Notes under the pieces: generated by a model
Seen by the model: only the letters and a program-made list of their open reading frames with translations
Databases searched by the model: none
What the model was told of the DNA's origin: nothing
Translations under genes and position numbers: made by a program
In this document: positions 1-5,792 of the stretch, piece by piece
Position numbering within the stretch: position 1 is the first letter of the stretch
How the letters are laid out: every line of letters begins with the position of its first letter
Source of the DNA: JASHVB01 sp049522565
Lineage (GTDB): Bacteria; Pseudomonadota; Alphaproteobacteria; Acetobacterales; Acetobacteraceae
Reading direction: 5' to 3'
NCBI GenBank assembly: GCA_049522565.1
Contig: JBEKNT010000286.1
Span: 1 to 8,771, forward strand
Length of the DNA stretch: 8,771 bases

Positions 1-15
1 AGGGGCAAAGCCCCT
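1..15. repeat. Short perfect hairpin upstream of purE
   Basis: A six-base perfect stem (AGGGGC / GCCCCT) closes a three-base AAA loop at the very edge of the window. It is not followed by a T-run, so it is not a convincing intrinsic terminator on the plus strand. It could be the 3' end of a hairpin belonging to an upstream gene that lies outside the window, or chance in GC-rich DNA. The remaining bases up to the purE start hold no recognisable promoter or strong Shine-Dalgarno sequence. Confidence 0.3.
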
Positions 16-52
16 GGCCTTGCTTCGTCCACCCGATGGCAGTGCTCGGCGC

Positions 53-544
53 ATGACCGGCCCGCTCGTCGGCATCATCATGGGCAGCCAGTCCGACTGG
101 CCGACCCTGCGCCACGCCGCAGAGGCCCTGGACCGGCTTGCCGTCCCGTACGAGGCGCGCATCGTCTCGGCCCACCGCACGCCGGACCGCCTGCGCGAGT
201 ATGCGAGCATGGCGCACCAGCGCGGCTTGCGCGTGATCATCGCCGGCGCCGGCGGGGCGGCCCACCTGCCCGGCATGTGTGCCGCCTGGACGGCGCTGCC
301 GGTGCTCGGCGTGCCGGTCGAGTCGCACGCGCTGAGCGGCATGGATTCGCTGCTGTCGATCGTGCAGATGCCGGCCGGTGTGCCGGTCGGCACCCTGGCG
401 ATCGGCCGGGCCGGCGCGGTGAACGCCGGCTTGCTCGCCGCCGCGATCCTGGCGTTGGGGGACGCGGCATTGGCGGAACGCCTGGCCGCACTGCGCGCCG
501 AACAGACGGCGGCCGTCGCCACCGAGCCGCACGATCCGGCATGA
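53..544 (+). CDS. purE: N5-carboxyaminoimidazole ribonucleotide mutase (PurE)
   Basis: This cytoplasmic enzyme of de novo purine synthesis rearranges N5-CAIR to CAIR, the step after PurK. The 163-residue product has the usual class I PurE length and its signatures in order: GSQSD at residues 11-15, VSAHRTP at 38-44 (His41 corresponds to the conserved active-site His), IIAGAGGAAHLPGM at 62-75, and the long LGVPVES...LSGMDSLLSIVQMP...GVPVGTLAIG block at 85-118. The ATG at 53 is chosen because the conserved fold begins a few residues later (VGIIMGSQSD). A TTG further upstream in the same frame would add eleven residues with no family match. No strong Shine-Dalgarno precedes the start. The stop overlaps the purK start in an ATGA, so the two are translationally coupled, which fits two enzymes sharing an unstable intermediate. 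Identification is secure. Confidence 0.97.
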   Translation: MTGPLVGIIMGSQSDWPTLRHAAEALDRLAVPYEARIVSAHRTPDRLREYASMAHQRGLRVIIAGAGGAAHLPGMCAAWTALPVLGVPVESHALSGMDSLLSIVQMPAGVPVGTLAIGRAGAVNAGLLAAAILALGDAALAERLAALRAEQTAAVATEPHDPA

Positions 545-1674
545 CCTTCCCGTTGCCGCCGAACGCCACGATCGGCCTGGTCGGCGGCGGCCAACTCGGT
601 CGCATGTCGGCGCTGGCGGCGGCGCGGCTCGGCTATCGCTGCCACATCCTGACGCGCGAGGTGGACAGCCCGGCGGCCCAGGTCGCGCATGCCGTGACGA
701 TCAGCGACTACGCCGAGCCCGGGCCGCTGCGCGCCTTCGCCGCCGCGGTGGACGTGATCAGCTTCGAATTCGAAAACGTCAGCGCCGAGGGCCTGGACCT
801 GCTGGCCTCGCTGAAACCGGTGCGCCCGGCGCCATCCGTGCTGCGGATCAGCCAGGACCGGGTGGCGGAAAAGTCCTTCCTGAACGGCGCAGGCGTGGCA
901 ACCGCTCCATGGCGTGCGGTGGCAGACCTGGATGAGCTGTACGCAGCGGCGGCCGAGCTGGGGCTGCCGGCGGTGTTGAAGACCACGCGGCTCGGCTATG
1001 ACGGCAAGGGTCAGCGCACATTGCGCGACGCGGCGGAACTGCCGGGGGCGTTCGCCGCGCTGCAACCGAAGCCGCTGATCCTTGAGGGTTTCGTCGATTT
1101 CGCCTGCGAGGTCAGCGTGGTGACCGCGCGCGGCGCGGACGGTGCGGTGTCGGCTTTCGACGTCGTGGAGAACCGCCATCGCGCGCATATCCTCGACATG
1201 ACGCTCGCCCCGGCGGGGATTTCCGAGGAAATCGCCGCGGCGGCGCAGGCGATCGCCCGACGCGTGGTGGAGGCGCTGGACCTGGTCGGGCTGCTGGCGG
1301 TGGAGATGTTCGTCGACGCCGGCGGCCGGGTGCTGGTGAACGAGATCGCGCCGCGCCCGCACAACTCCGGCCACTGGACGCTCGACGCCTGCCCGGCCAG
1401 CCAGTTCGAGCTGCACATCCGTTCGATCGCCGGGCTGCCGTTGCCGCCGGCGGTGCGGCACTCCGACGCGGTGATGCGCAACCTGGTCGGGCCGGAAGGC
1501 TTGGCACTGTGGCCGGCAATCCTGGCGACGCCGGGACTGATCCCGCATCTCTACGGCAAGACGGAGGCGCGCCCTGGCCGCAAGATGGGCCACGTGACGC
1601 GGCTGTTCCAAAAGGGCGCGTTGCCCGGCGAGTTCGGCGTGCAGGCGGCGCTGGGTGTGGCAGCGCCGGAGTGA
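541..1674 (+). CDS. purK: N5-carboxyaminoimidazole ribonucleotide synthase (PurK)
   Basis: This ATP-grasp enzyme converts AIR, bicarbonate and ATP to N5-CAIR, the substrate of PurE, in the cytoplasm. The 377-residue product has a normal PurK length. Visible landmarks are the N-terminal nucleotide-fold motif IGLVGGGQLGRM (11-22), SFEFENV (74-80), the ATP-grasp lysine region LKTTRLGYDGKGQ (146-158), the metal/ATP-binding block VNEIAPRPHNSGHWT (267-280), and the C-terminal YGKTEARPGRKMGHV (338-352). The ATG lies in the ATGA overlap with the purE stop. A longer reading upstream in this frame would run back through purE in the wrong frame and is rejected. The downstream gap holds hairpins that may end the transcript. 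Nothing is truncated, and the assignment is secure. Confidence 0.97.
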   Translation: MTFPLPPNATIGLVGGGQLGRMSALAAARLGYRCHILTREVDSPAAQVAHAVTISDYAEPGPLRAFAAAVDVISFEFENVSAEGLDLLASLKPVRPAPSVLRISQDRVAEKSFLNGAGVATAPWRAVADLDELYAAAAELGLPAVLKTTRLGYDGKGQRTLRDAAELPGAFAALQPKPLILEGFVDFACEVSVVTARGADGAVSAFDVVENRHRAHILDMTLAPAGISEEIAAAAQAIARRVVEALDLVGLLAVEMFVDAGGRVLVNEIAPRPHNSGHWTLDACPASQFELHIRSIAGLPLPPAVRHSDAVMRNLVGPEGLALWPAILATPGLIPHLYGKTEARPGRKMGHVTRLFQKGALPGEFGVQAALGVAAPE

Positions 1675-1684
1675 CTGAGTACAC

Positions 1685-1707
1685 CTCTCCCGCCGCAGGC
1701 GGGAGAG
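1685..1707. repeat. Palindromic repeat, single-hairpin copy after purK
   Basis: A perfect ten-base stem, CTCTCCCGCC / GGCGGGAGAG, encloses the loop GCA. It starts eleven bases after the purK stop. It is the shortest member of the CCTCTCCC/GGGAGAGG family that recurs at 3167-3298, 4018-4181 and 5647-5740. Here it lacks the GGGTGAGGG arm seen in the other copies. It could act as a transcript-end hairpin for purK, although no T-run follows it. Confidence 0.75.
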
Positions 1708-1799
1708 ACGCCCGTCGGTCCGCGTTGCGGCCCAACCGGCCGGCTCGATGCGCGACCGGAGATGACAACGGCGGCGACGTCGCGACTGCCGTGCCAACC

Positions 1800-1827
1800 C
1801 GTCATGCCGGCCTCCGCCGTCATGACG
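1800..1827. terminator. Hairpin in the convergent gap, possible bidirectional terminator
   Basis: An imperfect inverted repeat lies between the convergent purK and AhpD-fold genes. CGTCATG (1800-1806) pairs with CATGACG (1821-1827), and CGGC (1808-1811) pairs with GCCG (1816-1819) around a CTCC loop, with one mismatch. Because it is symmetric it could serve both converging transcripts. There is no adjacent T-run, so intrinsic termination is only an inference. The rest of the 188-base gap (1675-1862) shows nothing else beyond the hairpin at 1685-1707. Confidence 0.4.
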
Positions 1828-1862
1828 CGGGTAGCAGCGGGAGTTTCCATAGCGGGTGTACG

Positions 1863-2411
1863 TTATGTCGGCAGCTTGTCCCCATCCGGCGGCGCGGGCA
1901 CCTCGAACGCGTTCACCATGCCCGACAGGAACGCGAAGTAGTTCGCCGCCGCCGTCAACTCCACCAGCCACTGCACGCCGAACCGCTCGCGCAACGCGTC
2001 GAACACCGCCTGATCCGCCCGGTTGGTCCGCATCAACTGCCGCGTGTACACGATGATGTCCCGCTGCTCGGCCGGCAGCCCGCCCGGGTCGCCCTTGGCC
2101 CGCAGCAGGTCGATCACCGCCTCCGGCACCCCGGCCCGCCGCGCCTGGCCGACCTGCGCGGCCCAGACATACGCCGCCTCCTTCTCGCGCACCGCCGCCA
2201 GGATGGCGAGCGAGCGCAAATGCCCCGGCACCACGCTCTCCTCGCGGTTGAAGGTGACCAGCTTCAGCAGGCGCTCGGCCAGTTTCGGGCTGTGCAGCAG
2301 GATGCTGAACGGCCCGCGCACGCTGCCGAACACCTCCAGCACCTGATCGACGACGTAGTGGTATTCCGGCGCCACATCGGCCTTGCCGGTGACCGGCGCA
2401 ATGCGTGGCAT
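1863..2411 (-). CDS. Carboxymuconolactone decarboxylase/AhpD-fold family protein lacking cysteines
   Basis: The 182-residue product resembles small CMD/AhpD-like proteins. The recognisable parts are REKEAAYVWAAQVGQARRAGVPEAVIDLL (75-103), the helix RDIIVYTRQLMRTN (117-130), and ELTAAANYFAFLSGMVNAFEVP (151-172). The family contains true decarboxylases and CxxC disulfide reductases (AhpD). This protein contains no cysteine at all, so AhpD-type peroxide chemistry is ruled out, and a decarboxylase or unknown enzymatic role is more likely. The substrate cannot be told from sequence. The start is supported by an ideal Shine-Dalgarno (AGGAGG, eight-base spacing) that overlaps the stop codon of the upstream nitroreductase gene, so the two form an operon and are probably co-translated. 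No signal peptide or membrane segment is seen. Confidence 0.85.
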   Translation of the reverse strand: MPRIAPVTGKADVAPEYHYVVDQVLEVFGSVRGPFSILLHSPKLAERLLKLVTFNREESVVPGHLRSLAILAAVREKEAAYVWAAQVGQARRAGVPEAVIDLLRAKGDPGGLPAEQRDIIVYTRQLMRTNRADQAVFDALRERFGVQWLVELTAAANYFAFLSGMVNAFEVPAPPDGDKLPT

Positions 2412-2419
2412 GACGCGAT

Positions 2420-2426
2420 CCTCCTA
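2420..2426 (-). promoter_or_regulatory. Ribosome binding site fused to the upstream stop codon
   Basis: Read on the minus strand the bases are TAGGAGG. The first three are the stop codon of the nitroreductase gene, and the AGGAGG that follows is the Shine-Dalgarno of the AhpD-fold gene, eight bases before its ATG at 2411. This supports both the start choice and termination-reinitiation coupling. Confidence 0.85.
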
Positions 2427-3077
2427 CGACACGGCCGGATAGGGCTGGCCCCATTTGTCCTGATACACGATGTCCGCCAGTGGCCCGCGGCCGACCGGCC
2501 CGAACTTACCCATCGGATAGCCGACCGGCAGGATCGCATACGAGTGCACCCCCGGCGGCAGGCCGAGCGCCGCCTCCGCCTCCTTCTCGTGCAGCAGGTG
2601 CCGCGTGGTCAGCGTGGTGCCGAGCCCCAGCGCGCGGATCGCCAGGATCATGTTCTGCACCGCCGGATAGATCGACGCGCCGGCGCCGCGGCCCGGGTTC
2701 GCGCCGTCTTCCAGGCAGGCGACGATCCACACCGGCGCCTCATGGAAATGGTCGGTGAGGTATTGCACCGCGCCGTGTTGCCGCTGGTAGCGTTCCGCCG
2801 TCACCCCCGGCGGCGGAGCGCTGCTGGCGTAGCGTGGCCCCACCACCTCGTCGAACGCCTTTTTGTACCAGGCGGCGACGGCCTGCTTGATCGCCGGGTC
2901 CTTGATCACCAGGAAGCGCCATTTCTGCGTGTTGCCGCCGTTGGCCGCGCAGGAACCGGCTTCGAGGATCTGCTTGATCAGCGCATCCGGCACCGGATCC
3001 GGCTTCAGCCGCCGCATCGAGCGCGTGGTGTGCATGATCTCGAACACGTCGGTGCTGGTCTGGGTCGTCGCGGACAT
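2424..3077 (-). CDS. Nitroreductase-family FMN oxidoreductase
   Basis: This is a 217-residue NAD(P)H-dependent flavoprotein of the nitroreductase superfamily, expected to bind FMN as a cytoplasmic homodimer. It shows the N-terminal phosphate-binding stretch TTRSMRRLKPDPVP (17-30), the SCAANGGNTQKWRFLVI segment (42-58) equivalent to the family's APSGGNxQPW motif, the core ASIYPAVQNMILAIRALGLGTTLTT (134-158), AILPVGYP (181-188), and the closing RGPLADIVYQDKWG (197-210). The ATG at 3077 is chosen over an in-frame upstream one at 3224 because a strong AGGAGGAG lies just before it, and because the extra 49 residues would be translated partly from an intergenic repeat. It is the first gene of a two-gene operon with the AhpD-fold protein. 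The natural substrate is unknown; nitroaromatics, quinones and enoates are all reduced by relatives. Confidence 0.92.
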   Translation of the reverse strand: MSATTQTSTDVFEIMHTTRSMRRLKPDPVPDALIKQILEAGSCAANGGNTQKWRFLVIKDPAIKQAVAAWYKKAFDEVVGPRYASSAPPPGVTAERYQRQHGAVQYLTDHFHEAPVWIVACLEDGANPGRGAGASIYPAVQNMILAIRALGLGTTLTTRHLLHEKEAEAALGLPPGVHSYAILPVGYPMGKFGPVGRGPLADIVYQDKWGQPYPAVS

Positions 3078-3081
3078 CCGG

Positions 3082-3089
3082 CTCCTCCT
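3082..3089 (-). promoter_or_regulatory. Strong ribosome binding site of the nitroreductase gene
   Basis: Read on the minus strand the bases are AGGAGGAG, ending four bases before the ATG at 3077. It fixes the start 49 residues downstream of the longest possible reading. Confidence 0.85.
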
Positions 3090-3166
3090 GGTTATGCTCA
3101 ATTGGAGGCGAGGGTAGCGCGGCCCTGGCAACCGCGCCATCGCCGCCACATGTGTCCCCCGTACCC

Positions 3167-3298
3167 CCTCTCCCGCTGCGCGGGAGAGGTCGCGGAGCGC
3201 AGCGACGCGGGTGAGGGGCATCACGCATGGACGGTCTGTGCGTTACGCCCCTCACCCTCGACGCTTCGCGTCTCGGCCTCTCCCGCTGCGCGGGAGAG
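3167..3298. repeat. Composite inverted repeat in the divergent intergenic region
   Basis: The 247-base gap between the divergent nitroreductase and HAD genes is dominated by this element. The left arm is a hairpin (CCTCTCCCGC, loop TGC, GCGGGAGAGG; 3167-3189) followed by a linker and GGGTGAGGGGC (3209-3219). The right arm is GCCCCTCACCC (3247-3257), a small hairpin GACGC/GCGTC (3260-3272), and a second copy of the CTCTCCCGC/GCGGGAGAG hairpin (3278-3298). The eleven-base GGGTGAGGGGC sequences are exact reverse complements, so the element can fold as three nested hairpins or a cruciform. No transposase is present. The flanks (3078-3166 and 3299-3324) hold ribosome binding sites but no promoter I can defend. 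Confidence 0.9.
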
Positions 3299-3311
3299 AT
3301 GTACTGACCTC

Positions 3312-3316
3312 GGAGG
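3312..3316 (+). promoter_or_regulatory. Ribosome binding site of the HAD gene
   Basis: GGAGG lies eight bases before the ATG at 3325. It decides that start over an in-frame ATG at 3211 that would place the upstream repeat inside the coding region. Confidence 0.85.
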
Positions 3317-3324
3317 ATCCTGCG

Positions 3325-4005
3325 ATGCCTGAAGAGCCGAAGGCCGCCTTCCTGTTCGACCTCGACGGCACGCTGGTGGACAGCGTGTATCAGCACGTGC
3401 TGGCCTGGCACGACGCCCTCGACCAGGAGGGAATTGCCCTGTCGATCTGGCGCATCCACCGTAAGATCGGCATGAGCGGTGGGCTGTTCACCAACATGCT
3501 GCTGCGCGAGACCGGGCTGGACATCGATGACGCGCGTATCGACCGGCTGCGGCAGCGCCATGCGGAGGCCTACCAGCGACGTTCGGCCGACGTGCGGCCG
3601 CTGCCCGGTGCACGCGAATTGCTCGCCGCGCTGAGCGAGGCCGGCATCCCCTGGGCGATCGCCACCAGCGGCCGCATGGAGACCGCCCGCGCGCCGCTGA
3701 CCTCGCTGGGAGTCGATTTCGAGCATGATGTGATCGTCACGCGCGACCAGGTGAAATACGCCAAGCCCAATCCGGACCTGTTCCTGGCCGCCGCGGAACG
3801 GCTGGGCTGCGACATCGAGAGCGCCTCGGTGGTGGGCGACAGCATCTGGGATATGCTGGCCTCCCGCCGTGCCCGCGCATTGGGGATCGGCGTGCTGTCC
3901 GGCGGTTATGGCCAGGAGGAACTGGAGCGCGCCGGCGCCTACCGCGTCTACGACGATCCGGCCGACCTGCTGCGCCACATCGATGAGGTGGGGGGAAGGC
4001 AGTAG
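3325..4005 (+). CDS. HAD-superfamily phosphatase, phosphoglycolate-phosphatase/beta-phosphoglucomutase-like
   Basis: This 226-residue haloacid-dehalogenase-type hydrolase carries all four motifs: motif I FDLDGTLVDS (11-20, nucleophile Asp12 and acid/base Asp14), motif II AIATSGR (111-117), motif III lysine in YAKPNPDLF (Lys147), and motif IV VVGDSIWDM (169-177, Asp172 and Asp176). The helical segment between motifs I and II (about 20-95) is a C1 cap typical of small-molecule phosphatases, so the substrate is likely a phosphorylated metabolite. The family assignment is secure but the substrate is not. The next gene on the same strand encodes a glycolate-oxidase-type flavoprotein, which makes phosphoglycolate an attractive guess, although the 217-base repeat-filled gap between them weakens the operon argument. 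Start chosen by the GGAGG at 3312-3316. Confidence 0.9.
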   Translation: MPEEPKAAFLFDLDGTLVDSVYQHVLAWHDALDQEGIALSIWRIHRKIGMSGGLFTNMLLRETGLDIDDARIDRLRQRHAEAYQRRSADVRPLPGARELLAALSEAGIPWAIATSGRMETARAPLTSLGVDFEHDVIVTRDQVKYAKPNPDLFLAAAERLGCDIESASVVGDSIWDMLASRRARALGIGVLSGGYGQEELERAGAYRVYDDPADLLRHIDEVGGRQ

Positions 4006-4017
4006 ATGACGCGGAAA

Positions 4018-4181
4018 CCTCTCCCGCTTTCGGCGGGAGAGGTCGAGACGCGAAGCCGCGAGGGTGAGGGTGATCGGGTCGCCTTGCTGCACCTTTGCTT
4101 GCACCGCTCCGCGGCACCCTCCCCGGCGTTTCGCGCCGCGTCGATCCGCTGCGCGGCTCAACCCCGCTTCGCGGGCGAGGT
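4018..4181. repeat. Palindromic repeat copy with a degenerate right half
   Basis: A perfect hairpin CCTCTCCCGC / GCGGGAGAGG (4018-4027 and 4033-4042, loop TTTCG) begins thirteen bases after the HAD stop. It is followed by GAGGGTGAGGGTG (4060-4072). A decayed partner, GGCACCCTCCCC (4113-4124), and a CCCGC/GCGGG hairpin (4163-4175) make up a weak right half. The order (hairpin, GGGTGAGGG, spacer, CACCCTC, hairpin) matches the copies at 3167-3298 and 5647-5740, but the right arm has diverged. The 217-base gap 4006-4222 holds no gene. Confidence 0.75.
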
Positions 4182-4205
4182 TGACGGGCCTATACCTGCC
4201 CGTTG

Positions 4206-4210
4206 GGAGG
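4206..4210 (+). promoter_or_regulatory. Ribosome binding site of the FAD-linked dehydrogenase
   Basis: GGAGG lies twelve bases before the ATG at 4223. The spacing is longer than ideal, but it is the only purine-rich site and the start is also supported by family alignment. Confidence 0.6.
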
Positions 4211-4222
4211 AAGAGCTCCGTC

Positions 4223-5644
4223 ATGCCCGCCATCGACCACCTGCTCGCCACCATCCGCGCCGTCGTCGGCGATCGTGGCCTGCTGACCGACCCCGGCGAT
4301 ACCGCCGCGTACAGCGAGGATTGGCGGCGGCTCTACCAAGGCCGCACCCCGGCCGTGGTGCGCCCCGCTACGACCCAGGAGACCGCCGCGGTGGTGCGGC
4401 TCTGCGCCGAGGCCGGCGTGCCGATCGTGCCGCAGGGCGGTAATACCTCGATGGTTGGCGGCGCGGTACCGGCCGCCGACGGCAGCGAACTCGTGCTGAG
4501 CACCGCCCGGCTGAACCGGGTGCGCGCGATCGATCCGGTGGACCTGACGATGACGATCGAGGCGGGGGTCACGCTGAAGGCAGCACAGAATGCCGCCGCC
4601 GAGGCCGGCTGCCTGCTGCCGCTGTCGATTTCGTCCGAAGGAACCGCGCAGATCGGCGGCGTGCTCGCCACCAATGCCGGCGGCAACAACACCGTCCGCT
4701 ACGGCAACGCGCGCGACCTCGTGCTCGGGCTGGAAGTCGTGCTGGCGGATGGCACGATCTGGAACGGGCTGCGCCGGCTGCGCAAGGACAACACCGGCTA
4801 CTGCCTGCGCCAGTTGTTCGTCGGCTCCGAGGGCACGCTCGGCATCATCACCGCCGCCGTGCTGAAGCTGGCGCCGCGTCCGCAAGAAATCGCGGTGGCG
4901 TTCTGTGCCGTTGCGTCGGCGGAGGATGCGCTGGAACTGTTCGCGCGCTTCCAGGCGTATGACGCGGCGGCGATCAGCGCGTTCGAGCTGATGTCCGGCC
5001 TGGGCACGGAGTTCGTGCTGAAGCACATCGAGGGCGCGATGCTGCCGCTATCCGCGCCGGCGCCGTTCTACGTGCTGGTGGAACTCGCGACGCCGCGCGC
5101 TGATGCGGGCCTGCGCGACACGCTGGAGCAGGTGCTGGAGGATGCGCTGGGTGACGAGGTCATAACGGATGCGGCAATCGCGGAATCCGAGGCGCAGCGG
5201 GCCGCGATCTGGCGGCTGCGCGAGGAACATTCCGAGGCGCAGAAACGTGAGGGCGCCAGTGTAAAGAACGACGTTTCGGTGCCGGTATCGAAGCTGCCGG
5301 AGTTCATCCAGCAGGCCACCGAAGCCTGTGTGCGGCTGATTCCCGGCATCCGCGTGGTGCCGTTCGGCCACATGGGTGACGGCAATATTCATTTCAATCT
5401 GGAGCAACCCGAAGATGCCGACGGGGCGTGGTTCCTGGCGCAGGACCACGCGATCATGGATACCGTGAACGAGGTGGTGCGTTCGTTCGACGGCAGCTTT
5501 TCCGCCGAACACGGGATCGGCAAGCTGAAGCCATACATGATGCCGGACTGGCGCGGCGGCGCGGAACTGGACATGATGCGGCGGATCAAGGCGGCGCTGG
5601 ATCCACAGGGAATTCTGAATCCCGGCAAGGTGTTGCCCGAGTGA
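4223..5644 (+). CDS. FAD-linked 2-hydroxyacid dehydrogenase (GlcD / D-2-hydroxyglutarate dehydrogenase type)
   Basis: This 473-residue protein belongs to the vanillyl-alcohol-oxidase-fold flavoproteins that oxidise D-2-hydroxyacids (glycolate, D-lactate, D-2-hydroxyglutarate). The N-terminal FAD domain shows PQGGNTSMVGGAVP (70-83), LSISSEGTAQIGGVLATNAGGNN (134-156) and FVGSEGTLGIITAAVLKL (199-216). The C-terminal FAD-oxidase domain shows WRLREEHSEAQKREGASVKND (330-350), the metal/substrate-binding GHMGDGNIHFN (382-392, His383 and His390), SAEHGIG (427-433, Glu429 and His430), and ALDPQGILNPGKVL (458-471). These His/Glu positions match the metal ligands known in D-2-hydroxyglutarate dehydrogenases. 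The exact substrate is not resolved. There is no iron-sulfur domain and no GlcE/GlcF partner nearby, which favours the single-subunit D-2-hydroxyglutarate or D-lactate dehydrogenase type. A longer reading from 4064 would run through the repeat and is rejected. Confidence 0.93.
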   Translation: MPAIDHLLATIRAVVGDRGLLTDPGDTAAYSEDWRRLYQGRTPAVVRPATTQETAAVVRLCAEAGVPIVPQGGNTSMVGGAVPAADGSELVLSTARLNRVRAIDPVDLTMTIEAGVTLKAAQNAAAEAGCLLPLSISSEGTAQIGGVLATNAGGNNTVRYGNARDLVLGLEVVLADGTIWNGLRRLRKDNTGYCLRQLFVGSEGTLGIITAAVLKLAPRPQEIAVAFCAVASAEDALELFARFQAYDAAAISAFELMSGLGTEFVLKHIEGAMLPLSAPAPFYVLVELATPRADAGLRDTLEQVLEDALGDEVITDAAIAESEAQRAAIWRLREEHSEAQKREGASVKNDVSVPVSKLPEFIQQATEACVRLIPGIRVVPFGHMGDGNIHFNLEQPEDADGAWFLAQDHAIMDTVNEVVRSFDGSFSAEHGIGKLKPYMMPDWRGGAELDMMRRIKAALDPQGILNPGKVLPE

Positions 5645-5646
5645 TT

Positions 5647-5740
5647 CCCTCTCCCACGCAGTGGGAGAGGGCTAGGGTGAGGGTGCAACGTGCCGCACGC
5701 AGCACCCTCACCCTACCCTCTCCCACTTCGCGGGAGAGGG
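5647..5740. repeat. Near-perfect composite palindrome upstream of the PKS operon
   Basis: Three perfect stems occur in order. CCCTCTCCCAC/GTGGGAGAGGG (5647-5671) has an eleven-base stem and a GCA loop. TAGGGTGAGGGTGC (5673-5686) pairs exactly with GCACCCTCACCCTA (5702-5715), fourteen bases, around a fifteen-base spacer. CCCTCTCCC/GGGAGAGGG (5716-5740) has a nine-base stem and a seven-base loop. The two outer hairpins are also roughly reverse complements of one another, so the whole 94 bases can form a cruciform. It begins two bases after the dehydrogenase stop and is the best preserved copy of the family in the window. It could act as a terminator-like barrier between that gene and the PKS operon. 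In the remaining 52 bases (5741-5792) I see no defensible promoter. Confidence 0.9.
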
Positions 5741-5792
5741 AACATAACGCGCCTTCCTGCGTCTTATCATTGAACCCTTCTGAAAGGCCGCG

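Noticed and set aside
277..540. N-terminal extension of PurK into the purE gene
   Set aside because: The extension is the purE sequence read in another frame, and the conserved PurK fold begins just after the ATG at 541.
1685..1707. Possible CRISPR-like or phage attachment repeat
   Set aside because: The repeats are palindromic, irregularly spaced across several kilobases, and have no spacer array, cas genes, integrase or tRNA target.
1509..3332. A 607-codon open frame on the plus strand spanning the purK end, the convergent gap and both minus-strand genes
   Set aside because: It is antisense to two clear families, its translation is rich in Arg, His and Pro as expected of a shadow frame in GC-rich DNA, and it crosses two repeats.
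4181..4196. TTGACG and TATACC resembling promoter boxes before the dehydrogenase
   Set aside because: They are separated by only four bases, not about seventeen, and the implied start would fall on the ribosome binding site.
2740..4254. A 504-codon minus-strand open frame over the HAD gene and the divergent gap
   Set aside because: It is antisense to a HAD gene with all four motifs, has no family signature of its own, and crosses repeats at both ends.
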